Part shown: positions 1 through 6,337 of the stretch, piece by piece | How positions within the stretch are numbered: position 1 is the stretch's first letter | Layout of the letters: each line of letters opens with the position of its first letter | DNA from: an uncultured Oscillospiraceae bacterium | GTDB lineage: Bacteria > Bacillota > Clostridia > Oscillospirales > Oscillospiraceae | NCBI GenBank assembly: GCA_910588625.1 | Contig: CAJUQN010000095.1 | Span: forward strand, 1-9,959 | Length of the DNA stretch: 9,959 bases | Direction: 5' to 3' | Made by a program: the position numbers and the translations under genes | Notes under the pieces: generated by a model | Databases searched by the model: none | What the model saw: only the letters and a program-made list of their open reading frames with translations | Told to the model about the DNA's origin: nothing

Positions 1-55
1 CTGAGGAACCGTTCCATACCCCGCCAAAGTCACCCAGAATGATCATATAGTCATG
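1..55 (-). pseudogene. Metallophosphoesterase fragment (calcineurin-like), cut at both ends
   Basis: Read on the minus strand, this stretch translates as HDYMIILGDFGGVWNGS. That resembles the GDFG-containing core of small calcineurin-like metallophosphoesterases, where a DYVIxxGDFGxxW pattern contains a metal-binding Asp. The gene runs off the left edge of the window. On the other side it stops at about position 50-56, where the sequence becomes the plus-strand parA tail, so only about 17 codons are visible. The family assignment rests on one short motif and could be wrong. If correct, it is a remnant of an unrelated gene joined to parA rather than part of the partition operon. Confidence 0.4.
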
Positions 56-204
56 GGGATAAGCTGCGGATTTTCAACAGTATTATCCCTCAGTCCATCC
101 GGGCGGCAGAAACCAGCGCAGAGGGCCGAAGTATTTACCTCCATGACCCTGCTGGTAAAGTCTCCGCCGCCTATGCCGCCTTGACGCAGGAGGTTCTGGC
201 ATGA
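52..204 (+). pseudogene. parA: ParA partition ATPase, C-terminal fragment
   Basis: The plus-strand frame ending at TGA 202-204 carries about 50 residues typical of the ParA/Soj C-terminus: GDKLRIF, then an IPQSIRAAE segment (family IPxSVRxAEA), then SIYLHDPAGKVSAAYAAL. ParA is a deviant-Walker ATPase that positions plasmid or ICE DNA together with ParB. The Walker A, A' and B motifs are missing because the frame has no parA-like sequence before about position 52 and a TGA at 40-42. The stop overlaps the parB start (ATGA), the usual parAB coupling. The AGGAGG for parB lies within this end. No start codon is available, so the piece is probably not expressed as a protein. Recognition is by sequence pattern, and the truncation point is uncertain by several bases. 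Confidence 0.8.
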
Positions 205-839
205 AAAGCAGCGCCAGCAAGATACAGTTGTGCGACTATGATGCTTTGTTTCAGACAAGTGATCCGGCAGAGGTCAACGGTAATCTGGTGCAGGAGATTC
301 CTCTGTCAGAACTGTTTCCTTTCAAAAATCATCCCTTCCAGGTACGGGATGATGAAGCGATGCAGAAGACCGTGGAGAGTATCGCCCGAAGTGGCGTTCT
401 GTCCCCCGGTATCGTCCGGCCCCGGCCAGAGGGCGGCTATGAGATCATAGCGGGCCACCGGCGCAAGCGTGGGAGTGAACTGGCAGGAAAGAAAACCATG
501 CCGGTTCTCGTTCGGGAATTGGATGATGATGAAGCTACCATAATTATGGTTGATTCTAACCTTCAGCGAGAGAAAATCCTTCCCAGTGAGAAAGCCTTTG
601 CTTATAAAATGAAGCTGGAGGCTTTGAAGCACCAGGGCCAGCGGAATAACCTCACTTCTGACCACGGCGGTCAGAAGTTGACAGCACGGGAACGAGTTGC
701 CCAAGATGCCGGAGAAACGTCCGGAACTGCTGTGGCGAGGTATATCGCCCTTACAAAGCTGATTCCCCCTCTACTATCCTTCGTAGCCTTGTCCTTGCCG
801 CAGCTCATCAGGGCCATAGCGTCCTCCTGGGTGAAGTAG
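201..839 (+). pseudogene. parB: ParB/Spo0J-type partition protein, C-terminally truncated
   Basis: The ATG at 201 follows an AGGAGG by 7 bases and overlaps the parA stop by 4 bases. Residues about 30-125 form the ParB N-terminal CTP-binding domain: VQEIPLSELFPFKNHPF, SGVLSPGIVRP and the GHRRKRG box (family G-E/H-RR). VDSNLQRE and LPSEKAFAYKMK follow, then a linker and the start of the helix-turn-helix domain (ARERVAQ to VARYIALTKLIPPLL). The expected continuation of that domain stops at residue 192 (base 776). The last 20 residues, up to TAG 837-839, are read from the antisense strand of repA and are not ParB-like. The centromere-binding HTH is therefore incomplete and the dimerisation domain is absent. 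A protein of 212 residues can still be translated but is unlikely to support partition. The N-terminal identity is secure. Confidence 0.85.
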
Positions 840-1042
840 ATGTAGACGCGCCGGTCGCTGTCCATCCAGCCGTTTTTCACCGACAGCCCCATACGGTCCA
901 GCAGAAGGCCGTAGAGGACCTTGGCCTCAATGGAAACGCTCTTATACCGGGGGTCTGTCAGCAGGGTCTTGGGGATACGGTAAAAGCTGTACTGTTCCGC
1001 TTCGTTGCCGTAGTAGTAGTCCAGATTCAGATTTGACGGCAT
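778..1042 (-). pseudogene. repA: Replication initiator protein A (RepA_N family), N-terminal fragment
   Basis: The ATG at 1042-1040 is preceded by AAAGGAGG about 7 bases upstream, which settles the start. The 88 residues beginning MPSNLNLDYYYGNEAEQYSF contain the RepA_N winged-helix signature: FYRIPKTLLTD, SIEAKVLYGLLLDRM, GWMDSDRRVYIYFTQED and MALMSCGKDKATK. These proteins start replication of many Firmicutes plasmids and ICEs by binding an origin usually located inside the repA gene. After K88 (about base 779) the frame continues for about 35 residues, to 671, through antisense parB sequence that does not resemble RepA. The C-terminal domain and most of the gene are missing. Alternative longer starts at about 1120 read through a terminator hairpin and lack an RBS, so they were not used. 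Confidence 0.85.
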
Positions 1043-1050
1043 GGTGATTG

Positions 1051-1058
1051 CCTCCTTT
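1051..1058 (-). promoter_or_regulatory. repA ribosome binding site
   Basis: On the minus strand, AAAGGAGG lies about 7 bases before ATG 1042. It fixes the repA start and rules out the longer in-frame start upstream. Confidence 0.8.
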
Positions 1059-1076
1059 TGAAATGTGCGGGGAAAC

Positions 1077-1117
1077 AAAAAAAGCGCCCCGGTGACTGCG
1101 ATAGTCACCGGGGCGCT
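1077..1117 (-). terminator. Strong hairpin plus T-run in the repA leader (terminator or attenuator)
   Basis: A perfect 15-base inverted repeat (AGCGCCCCGGTGACT, arms 1083-1097 and 1103-1117) has a 5-base loop. On the minus strand it is followed by seven T and then GTTT. This is a textbook intrinsic terminator. It lies only about 20 bases upstream of the repA RBS, which leaves little space for a promoter between them. It may therefore act as a transcription attenuator of repA, or simply end an upstream minus-strand transcript. Confidence 0.8.
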
Positions 1118-1168
1118 CATGCTCCTGCCGCTTGTTGATTTCGTTCGTAAGCGCTGCCGGGACAGGGC

Positions 1169-1197
1169 TTGTAAGTTGCGCCGCTTTCCTCTATAAT
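1169..1197 (+). promoter_or_regulatory. Sigma-A-type promoter for the DUF4317 gene
   Basis: TTGTAA (1169-1174) and TATAAT (1192-1197) are separated by exactly 17 bases. The predicted start of transcription is near 1204, giving a leader of about 55 bases before ATG 1259. Confidence 0.7.
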
Positions 1198-1213
1198 GAA
1201 ACGGCTGCTTTGA

Positions 1214-1232
1214 TTGCGCGGCACCCGCGCAA
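1214..1232 (+). promoter_or_regulatory. Short inverted repeat in the DUF4317 leader
   Basis: TTGCGCGG and CCGCGCAA form perfect 8-base arms around a CAC loop, just downstream of the predicted transcription start. It could be an operator or a small leader hairpin. No T-run follows, so it is not a terminator. Confidence 0.4.
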
Positions 1233-1258
1233 AATCCATTTGAAACTGCGAGGTCACC

Positions 1259-2398
1259 ATGAATCAGAAAGAGATCAGCGAGCTGAAACGCCGCTTCAAG
1301 CTGGGCAAGAACGCCATCAGCCGCATCTACGGCTGCTATGTGAACGCTCAGAAGGAGATCGTCTCCTATCTGGACGAACCCCTGGGCCGGATGCCCGAGG
1401 AGGAGGCGGAGAAATATTTAACCCTGCTGAAAAAGGCCCTGTCCGGCGCGCTGGGCCGGAACCTCATCGACATCGTGTTCTCCACCCAGCAGGTGGCGGA
1501 CAGCGACGAACACCGCCGCCTCATGGCCCTGCGGGATTCCAAGCTGAAGGAGGTTGAGGTGCGGCAGGAGTTTTATCAGTCGGTTATCGACAGCCTGGAC
1601 ATGGGGGATAGCAATTATCTCATCCTGCTGGCTCATGACGCCTATGATGTGCCCCACCGGGGTAAGGACGGTGAGGACCGCGCTGACGAGGGCGATACCG
1701 TGTTCTCCTATATCGTGTGCTGCGTCTGCCCGGTGAAGGACGGCAGGCTGGAACTGGGCTACTGCCCCGGGGAGAACGAGTTCCACAACTGCGCCGCCAG
1801 CCAGATCGTCTCTCCGCCGGAGCTGGGCTTCCTATTCCCTGCCTTTGACGACAGGGCGGCCAACATCTACAACGCCCTCACCTACGCCCGCAAGCCGGAT
1901 GAGCTGCACCAGGAATTTCTGGACGCCATCTTCCACACCGAGCCCCCCATGTCCGCCGGGGAGCAGCGGGAGGCGTTCCAGGCCGCCCTCCGGGAGGGGC
2001 TGGAGGGGGCCTGCGGCCTGGAGGTGGTGCAAGCCGTCCACGAGCGACTGACCGCCAAAATTGAGGAACACCGGGAGGCCAAAGACCCGGAACCCCTGGC
2101 CGTCACCGCCAAAGACGTGGCCGCCATTCTGCGGGACAGCGGCGCAGAGGATGGGCAAATTGCTGCCTTCTGCGAAAAGTGCGGGGAGCTGTTCGGTGAG
2201 GACGCGGCCCTCAGCCCCGCTAATCTCATCGACAGTAAACGGTTTGAGGTGAAAACGGCGGACGCCTCCATCTCCCTTGACCCGGAACACAGCTACCTGA
2301 TGGAGACGCGGATCATTGACGGAAAGAAGTACCTCCTCATCCCCGCCGGGGAGGGGCTGGAGGTCAATGGGATGCCGGTGGATTGGGTGGAGCAATAA
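1259..2398 (+). CDS. DUF4317 family protein
   Basis: This is an intact 379-residue soluble protein beginning MNQKEISELKRRFKLGKNAI. The opening ISELKRR...ISRIYGCYVN and the following LDEPLGRMPEEEAEKYL segment match the DUF4317 family, which is widespread in Clostridia and has no known function. The length is normal for the family. There is no signal peptide or membrane helix. The C-terminal end (about residues 325-379) looks like a small beta-rich segment (FEVKTADASISLDPEHSYLM, then the IDGKKYLLIP strand). The RBS is weak (GCGAGGTCACC before the ATG), but a consensus promoter lies upstream. No convincing terminator follows; the next gene starts 131 bases downstream. The codon use is strongly GC-rich, which produces several false antisense frames. 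Family membership is confident; the role is unknown. Confidence 0.85.
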   Translation: MNQKEISELKRRFKLGKNAISRIYGCYVNAQKEIVSYLDEPLGRMPEEEAEKYLTLLKKALSGALGRNLIDIVFSTQQVADSDEHRRLMALRDSKLKEVEVRQEFYQSVIDSLDMGDSNYLILLAHDAYDVPHRGKDGEDRADEGDTVFSYIVCCVCPVKDGRLELGYCPGENEFHNCAASQIVSPPELGFLFPAFDDRAANIYNALTYARKPDELHQEFLDAIFHTEPPMSAGEQREAFQAALREGLEGACGLEVVQAVHERLTAKIEEHREAKDPEPLAVTAKDVAAILRDSGAEDGQIAAFCEKCGELFGEDAALSPANLIDSKRFEVKTADASISLDPEHSYLMETRIIDGKKYLLIPAGEGLEVNGMPVDWVEQ

Positions 2399-2529
2399 AA
2401 ACGCAGACCCGTGTCTCCCTCGTGTTGACAGCTCTGGCTGCCCAGCGGTTTCACCAATGGAATAATTGAAATGGAACACTGCTTGCGACATGATGAATTT
2501 GAGAAATTTGGATTTTTGGAGGAGATATC

Positions 2530-2943
2530 ATGCTTGAGAATATACCATCCCAATCAAATATGGCTGAATTGCTTGGACAATCCCTGTACGAAGTTTGGCA
2601 AGCATTATGTTCCGCTGTTGAGGGAAAATACGATATGGAGCGAGTATGGAATACTGGCGGTAAGAACTGGACTTATGAGTATAAGTATCGCAGAGGGGGG
2701 AAAACTCTTTGCAGCTTATACGCAAAAAGAAATTGCGTTGGTTTCATGATCATATTTGGGAAAGATGAGAGGACAAAATTTGAAGCTATAAGGGGTACTC
2801 TTTCTGACGCCGTTTGCAGGCAGTATGACGAGGCAAAAACCTATCATGACGGGAAATGGGTTATGTTTGAACCGTCCAATAGGGATGATTTTGATGATTA
2901 CATGAAATTGCTGGCTATCAAAAGAAGACCGAATCGGAGATAA
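2530..2943 (+). CDS. DUF3788 family protein
   Basis: This 137-residue protein has ATG 2530 preceded by GGAGGAG (2518-2524) at 5-base spacing, which decides the start. The C-terminal half carries the DUF3788 pattern: a YEYKYRRGGKTLCSLY strand pair, GFMIIFGKDERTKFEA, and then YDEAKTYHDGKWVMFE followed by a DDYMKLLAIKRRP end. The family is small, cytoplasmic and of unknown function. It is often found alone near regulatory or mobile genes. The gene is clearly AT-richer than the DUF4317 gene before it, suggesting a different origin or recent acquisition. A TTGACA is present at 2425-2430, but no -10 box sits at a proper distance, so the promoter remains unassigned. A stem-loop follows the stop. Confidence 0.8.
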   Translation: MLENIPSQSNMAELLGQSLYEVWQALCSAVEGKYDMERVWNTGGKNWTYEYKYRRGGKTLCSLYAKRNCVGFMIIFGKDERTKFEAIRGTLSDAVCRQYDEAKTYHDGKWVMFEPSNRDDFDDYMKLLAIKRRPNRR

Positions 2944-2955
2944 CAATTACGGTTT

Positions 2956-2996
2956 AACGGGCAGTGATCCAGGGTGGCTCACTGCCCGTTCTGCCA
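2956..2996 (+). terminator. Stem-loop terminator after the DUF3788 gene
   Basis: AACGGGCAGTGA (2956-2967) pairs perfectly with TCACTGCCCGTT (2979-2990) across an 11-base loop. CTGCCATTTT follows, so the stem is strong but the T-run is short and displaced. It lies 13 bases after the DUF3788 stop, the position expected for transcription termination. Confidence 0.65.
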
Positions 2997-3066
2997 TTTT
3001 AACACAGGCGGAGTGATATAAGCGTTATTTGACACAAGAGAGAAATAGGAGAAAACGCATAGTAAC

Positions 3067-3095
3067 TTGCATTTTTGGTTATCACCGTATATAAT
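3067..3095 (+). promoter_or_regulatory. Sigma-A-type promoter for the DUF6465 gene
   Basis: TTGCAT (3067-3072) and TATAAT (3090-3095) are 17 bases apart. The predicted start lies near 3102, about 40 bases upstream of ATG 3143. Confidence 0.7.
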
Positions 3096-3142
3096 GGGAT
3101 GGAATCCTGACCCAGTAAAATTGAAAAATAAAGGTGATTACC

Positions 3143-3475
3143 ATGGATAAGGAAAAAACAGCCGCCGCGGCCGCTGAGCCGGAGGTCAAAAAGAAGGGCG
3201 GCAGAAAAACCATGACGGCGGCGGAAAAGGCCGCCGCGGCCAAGGCCCGCGCCGAGAGCAAGGTAAAAGCGGACAGCCTCAAGCCCACCGTCATCGTGCA
3301 GTTCCAGGGCGCCGAGGTGGATCTGGATACGCTGGTGGAGGCGGCCAAGGCCGATTTCCGGCAGGAGAAAAAGCGCACGCCCATCACCGAGTTGAAGCTG
3401 TATGTCAAGCCGGAGGAACGCATGGCCTATTATGTGGTGAACGGAAAACACAATGGGAGCGTATCATTTCTATAA
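3143..3475 (+). CDS. DUF6465 family protein
   Basis: This 110-residue protein has ATG 3143 preceded by AAAGGTGA at 5-6 bases. The first 50 residues are a highly charged Ala/Lys-rich tail (for example KKKGGRKTMTAAEKAAAAK), likely disordered or helical and able to contact nucleic acid. The conserved part begins at about residue 53: PTVIVQFQGAEVDLDTLVE, then a helix (AKADFRQEK), then ITELKLYVKPEERMAYYVVN. That is the DUF6465 pattern, whose LYVKPEE...AYYVVNG strand pair is diagnostic. The function is unknown. The gene stands alone between its own promoter and a terminator. A GTG nine bases upstream is in frame, but it overlaps the RBS and was rejected. Confidence 0.75.
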   Translation: MDKEKTAAAAAEPEVKKKGGRKTMTAAEKAAAAKARAESKVKADSLKPTVIVQFQGAEVDLDTLVEAAKADFRQEKKRTPITELKLYVKPEERMAYYVVNGKHNGSVSFL

Positions 3476-3496
3476 CGCTGGAACTACCCGAAATCA

Positions 3497-3537
3497 CAAA
3501 AGCCCCACAATGCAGTCTGCATTGTGGGGCTCCGTTT
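3497..3537. terminator. Bidirectional intrinsic terminator between convergent genes
   Basis: AGCCCCACAATGCA (3501-3514) pairs perfectly with 3518-3531 across a 3-base loop. CCGTTTT follows on the plus strand and TTTGTGATTT on the minus strand. It lies between the plus-strand DUF6465 gene (stop 3475) and the minus-strand DUF3791-like gene (stop 3560), so it can serve both. Confidence 0.85.
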
Positions 3538-3559
3538 TACACCTATTTCATTTTTTGAA

Positions 3560-4006
3560 TCAGCCGTCCAAGGCGATTCCCTGGCGGCAGCACTCTGCCA
3601 GATAGTCCCGGGGCTGGTAATAAAACGCGGAATTGTAATCGGAGAGCCGTTCGTCGATCCAGGAAGAATAGACCCCCAGCAGCGTTTCAATCACATCCTC
3701 TTCCCCGGACACATCCTCAATCAGCCGGGCGTACACCTTGCCCATGGTCCACACATCGGGCACGGCATACCGGGCTTCGCCCACGTTGTCAAAGCTCCCG
3801 GCGGTCAGGCCGAATTCTCCGATGGCGTCGTCCGTCACTTTCTCTATGGGCTCGCAGTGGAGCACATCGGCATGATCGTAAATCGTCCGCACACCTGCCT
3901 CCCCCAGCGCCGCCGCGATATCCCCCCGCTTCCTGCGAAGGGTGCGGCCAAGCTGTTCAATCAGGGAACAGGTAAAAAACAGCGCGCTGTCATTTCGCTT
4001 TTCCAT
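3560..4006 (-). CDS. DUF3791-like protein with a C-terminal extension; partner of the DUF3990 gene
   Basis: The protein has 148 residues from ATG 4006, or 151 from ATG 4015. The AGGAG at about 4018-4022 is too close to 4015 and somewhat far from 4006, so 4006 is preferred. Residues about 5-75 (NDSALFFTCSLIEQLGR, RGDIAAALGEAGV, YDHADVLHCEPIEKVTDDA) resemble DUF3791, a small all-helical family usually about 70 residues long and found beside DUF3990. Residues about 80-148 (VWTMGKVYARLIED, WIDERLSDYNSAFYYQPRDY) form a second helical segment. From memory, that segment resembles a separate small ORF found in similar cassettes, so this may be a fusion of two partner proteins. The start overlaps the DUF3990 stop by 17 bases, implying translational coupling. 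The likely role is antitoxin or specificity partner, by inference only. The family call is less certain than for its neighbour. Confidence 0.65.
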   Translation of the reverse strand: MEKRNDSALFFTCSLIEQLGRTLRRKRGDIAAALGEAGVRTIYDHADVLHCEPIEKVTDDAIGEFGLTAGSFDNVGEARYAVPDVWTMGKVYARLIEDVSGEEDVIETLLGVYSSWIDERLSDYNSAFYYQPRDYLAECCRQGIALDG

Positions 4007-4460
4007 CGACAACATAGCTCCTCTCGAACCGCAGGGCGGCCAGCGCCTTGGCGGTGTGAAAACTGATTTGATGGGTGGGGTGCTTGAACCTCGCCAGCTC
4101 CCAGAAGGCGGCGCGGCTGATCTCCCCATCCAAAAAACTCTGGACATAGTTGAAAATGGTGTCGTCCGCCATGGGGCCCTCCACCACATCGTAGCTGTGG
4201 GGGACGCCGCTGCGGCAGGCCGCGATAAAGTCCAGCCATTCGTCCGACATCTCCGGGAACCGCTTGACCGTCAGCTCCGCGCCGTCATCAAAAGAATAGA
4301 TGTTGACCACGCCCCTTCCGCCAAACCGTATGGACCAGCGGGCGGCCTGCTCCTCCATCGTGGTGCAGTAGAAGCCCCAGAAAAAATCCTTATGGAATTT
4401 CTGCACCCGGATCTCCGGGTATTTCACTTCGATCCGGCTTCCATGAAACAAGGTGCGCAT
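3990..4460 (-). CDS. DUF3990 family protein (ADP-ribosyltransferase-like fold)
   Basis: This 156-residue protein starts MRTLFHGSRIEVKYPEI. The DUF3990 signatures run in order: LFHGS near the N-terminus; KDFFWGFYCTTMEEQAARW at about 24-42 (family GFYxTxxxxQAxxWA); SDEWLDFIAACR at about 72-83; YDVVEGPMADDTIF at about 90-103; and ISFHTAKALAALRFERSYVV at the end. DUF3990 is grouped with ADP-ribosyltransferase-type folds, so NAD-dependent modification is a plausible but unproven activity. The ATG at 4460 is preferred; a TTG at 4463 is also in frame. It has its own consensus promoter, separate from the VWA operon upstream, and overlaps the DUF3791-like gene downstream. That two-gene layout suits a toxin-antitoxin or abortive-infection cassette. 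No signal peptide is seen, so it should act inside the cell. Confidence 0.85.
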   Translation of the reverse strand: MRTLFHGSRIEVKYPEIRVQKFHKDFFWGFYCTTMEEQAARWSIRFGGRGVVNIYSFDDGAELTVKRFPEMSDEWLDFIAACRSGVPHSYDVVEGPMADDTIFNYVQSFLDGEISRAAFWELARFKHPTHQISFHTAKALAALRFERSYVVDGKAK

Positions 4461-4489
4461 CAAACATCACCATCCCTTCGGCAATTCCT

Positions 4490-4518
4490 ATTATAGCCGG
4501 TTTTACCCGCGTCCGCAA
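4490..4518 (-). promoter_or_regulatory. Sigma-A-type promoter for the DUF3990/DUF3791-like cassette
   Basis: On the minus strand, TTGCGG (4518-4513) and a perfect TATAAT (4495-4490) are separated by 17 bases. Transcription should begin near 4483, about 23 bases before ATG 4460. Confidence 0.75.
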
Positions 4519-4522
4519 CCAT

Positions 4523-4536
4523 ATTTGCCCGCAAAT
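4523..4536. promoter_or_regulatory. Palindrome upstream of the DUF3990 promoter (possible operator)
   Basis: ATTTGC-CC-GCAAAT is a perfect 6-base inverted repeat ending 4 bases upstream of the -35 box. Its place fits an operator for autoregulation of the cassette, though short palindromes can occur by chance. Confidence 0.35.
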
Positions 4537-4544
4537 CGCCAATT

Positions 4545-4727
4545 TCAGAGAGTCTCTGCCTGCGCTGGTATCTCGCGAAGCGGACAGTCCGGGTGCCGCC
4601 TGGATAAGAAACGCTTCTTGATGGTAGGCGTGTGCACCCTGGCCTTCAAAGGCAGCCCGCACTGATCCATCATGCAATCCCGACAGTTGGCGGGCAGTTC
4701 GCGCATTCCAGTAATATAAACGATCAT
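4545..4727 (-). CDS. Small Cys-rich (possible zinc-binding) protein
   Basis: This 60-residue protein starts at ATG 4727 with a GGAGTG about 10 bases upstream. Four cysteines and one histidine are arranged as CRDCMMDQCGLP and, later, HPDCPLRE. That resembles the many short phage and ICE proteins with a CxxC...CPL(R/I)E pattern that probably bind one zinc ion. MIVYITGMRELP precedes the first Cys pair as a likely beta strand. It starts 26 bases after the VWA gene stop and is the last gene before the DUF3990 promoter, so it should be co-transcribed with the VWA operon. The function is unknown. The conserved Cys spacing and RBS support it being real. Confidence 0.6.
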   Translation of the reverse strand: MIVYITGMRELPANCRDCMMDQCGLPLKARVHTPTIKKRFLSRRHPDCPLREIPAQAETL

Positions 4728-4753
4728 AATATAATCACTCCAATATCAATTTT

Positions 4754-6337
4754 TTAGACCCGTTTAGTAATCATCTCCCGCACGATCTCATCCCCCAGCA
4801 GCTCGCTGGTGCGGTAGATGTTCTGGCAGAAGGGCTCCAGGCTGAACGCCATCCCCGGATCGCCCTTGTCCAGCAGCACCCCGGTGACGGTGAACTGCCG
4901 GGCGGCCTGCTCCGCCTGAAGCTGTTCCAAATACTTGTCCGGCAGCTCGCACTCGCCGTCCGTGATGAACACGATGTCGGCGTTCTCGAAACCGCCCAGC
5001 TCCATCAGCAGCAGGGCCTGCTCCATGGGCGTCTGGAAATCGGTGCCGCCGTCCAAAAATGTTTCAGCAGCCCTCATTTTATCCTCCATGGAGTATTCTC
5101 CGGGCTGGAATACATCCACTTGAAAGCTTCCAGTCCCGGAGAAATGGATCAAAGCAAAATTGCGGCCGCTGTCCTCCGCGATCTCCAACAGGGTCAATGC
5201 CACGGCCTTCCCCCAGGCAGCGGGATCGCCCTTTGTCGATATAGATTCATCCAAACAACAGATGATATCCCCCATGCCCTTGTAGATGGGCTCCCGGCGC
5301 TGGTACTGCTTGATCTGCCCCCGCTGGTATTTCCGCAGGAACAGCGGCATGGTCTGGGGTGAGGCCAGCATGGCCAGCTCGGAGGTGATGGCCCGGGACA
5401 GATCCCGCCCCAGCTCCAGGGAGTATTTCTCCCCCCGGCCATAGGCATAGCTATTGCGTTTCCCCTGGGCGAAGATCTCCCGGAAACGGCCCAGGTATTT
5501 GGAAATGTCCCGCAGCACCGGGCTCTGACGCACCAGGGCCAGCAGCCCGGCGTTGGCCTCGTTCTTTTCCAGATTGCCGGGGGCATCGCCCCAGGCCCCG
5601 ATGATGCTCTGAACCTCCTCCGCCTTTTCGGCGGCGGCGCTCACCGCCATGGCCACCGCGGCGGCCACGGCCTCTTTCCCCTTTGCGGCGCCGGCGTCCA
5701 CCAGCTTGCCCACGGCCTCCACCTGGCGGCGCTTGCTCTCGGCCTTGTTTGCAGCGTCCACAATGGACTGCTCCAAGCCGGAATCGCGCCCCTTCATGGC
5801 CCGCATCCGATCCAGCAGTCCGGCCAGATCGTTTTGGGCCTTTCTTTCGGCATTCTCCAGCTTTTCCAACGTGTCCAGCGCGTTTTTCTCCCCGCCGATG
5901 TGGTCAAGCAGGCTGTCCAGCTCTCCGGCGGTACGGGTGATGAACTCGGACGCCGCCTCATAGGCGGGCAGCTCCCGGCCCTCGCACACCGCCTTCAGCG
6001 TGGGATAGTCCCCGCTCTGGGTGATGTGCTCCAAAATGGGGGCGTTGAACTTCCTCGCGGCCACGCTCAGCGCCCCGTCCTCGTTTTTCCGGGGCATCAG
6101 GGAGTAGAAGGACTGGAACACGTCCCGGGACAGCGCCGGGAAGGAGGGCAGCTTTTTCGCCGCCGCTCCCTCAGCCTGCTCCAGCCCATCGTCGCCCTCC
6201 CGCAGATCGGCGTAGATGCTGTCCTCCAGCCGGGTGGAGCGCAGCACCCGGTCTGTGGCGTTCCCCTCCCCGGGCCGCTCTGTGGCGGCCCAGGGGGAGC
6301 GCAGGACATCCTCAATGGTTCGGTAGGGTTTACGCAT
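4754..6337 (-). CDS. VWA-domain protein, ViaA-like partner of a RavA/MoxR AAA+ ATPase
   Basis: This 527-residue soluble protein starts at ATG 6337, overlapping the preceding stop by one base (TGATG). A GTG one codon earlier is possible. Residues about 1-150 are a helical N-terminal domain. Residues about 150-245 are a coiled-coil and Ala-rich region (ENAERKAQNDLAGLLDRM, AAVAMAVSAAAEKAEEV). Residues about 290-350 match the ViaA pattern that precedes the VWA domain (YGRGEKYSLELGRDLSRAIT, SELAMLASPQTMPLFLRKY, QIKQYQRREP). The VWA domain spans about 355-520 with a complete MIDAS metal site: DESIS near 363-367, the Thr of GGTDF near 432 and the Asp of FITDGE near 460. ViaA-type proteins work with RavA-type ATPases to remodel protein complexes. 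The matching AAA+ gene lies about 1.4 kb upstream, with ssb between. No membrane helices are seen, and the role in this element is unknown. Confidence 0.9.
   Translation of the reverse strand: MRKPYRTIEDVLRSPWAATERPGEGNATDRVLRSTRLEDSIYADLREGDDGLEQAEGAAAKKLPSFPALSRDVFQSFYSLMPRKNEDGALSVAARKFNAPILEHITQSGDYPTLKAVCEGRELPAYEAASEFITRTAGELDSLLDHIGGEKNALDTLEKLENAERKAQNDLAGLLDRMRAMKGRDSGLEQSIVDAANKAESKRRQVEAVGKLVDAGAAKGKEAVAAAVAMAVSAAAEKAEEVQSIIGAWGDAPGNLEKNEANAGLLALVRQSPVLRDISKYLGRFREIFAQGKRNSYAYGRGEKYSLELGRDLSRAITSELAMLASPQTMPLFLRKYQRGQIKQYQRREPIYKGMGDIICCLDESISTKGDPAAWGKAVALTLLEIAEDSGRNFALIHFSGTGSFQVDVFQPGEYSMEDKMRAAETFLDGGTDFQTPMEQALLLMELGGFENADIVFITDGECELPDKYLEQLQAEQAARQFTVTGVLLDKGDPGMAFSLEPFCQNIYRTSELLGDEIVREMITKRV

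Noticed and set aside
671..1120. Longer RepA reading with a start near 1120
   Set aside because: The extra N-terminal residues are encoded by the terminator hairpin and lack an RBS; ATG 1042 has an ideal one. The end beyond 779 is antisense parB.
2425..2430. TTGACA as the -35 box of a DUF3788 promoter
   Set aside because: No acceptable -10 box occurs 16-18 bases downstream.
1832..2491. Minus-strand open frame (219 codons) opposite DUF4317
   Set aside because: It is a shadow of a strongly supported gene, with a His/Leu/Gly-rich meaningless sequence.
3942..4496. Plus-strand open frame opposite the DUF3990 gene
   Set aside because: It is antisense to a gene with family motifs, and no promoter or RBS supports it.
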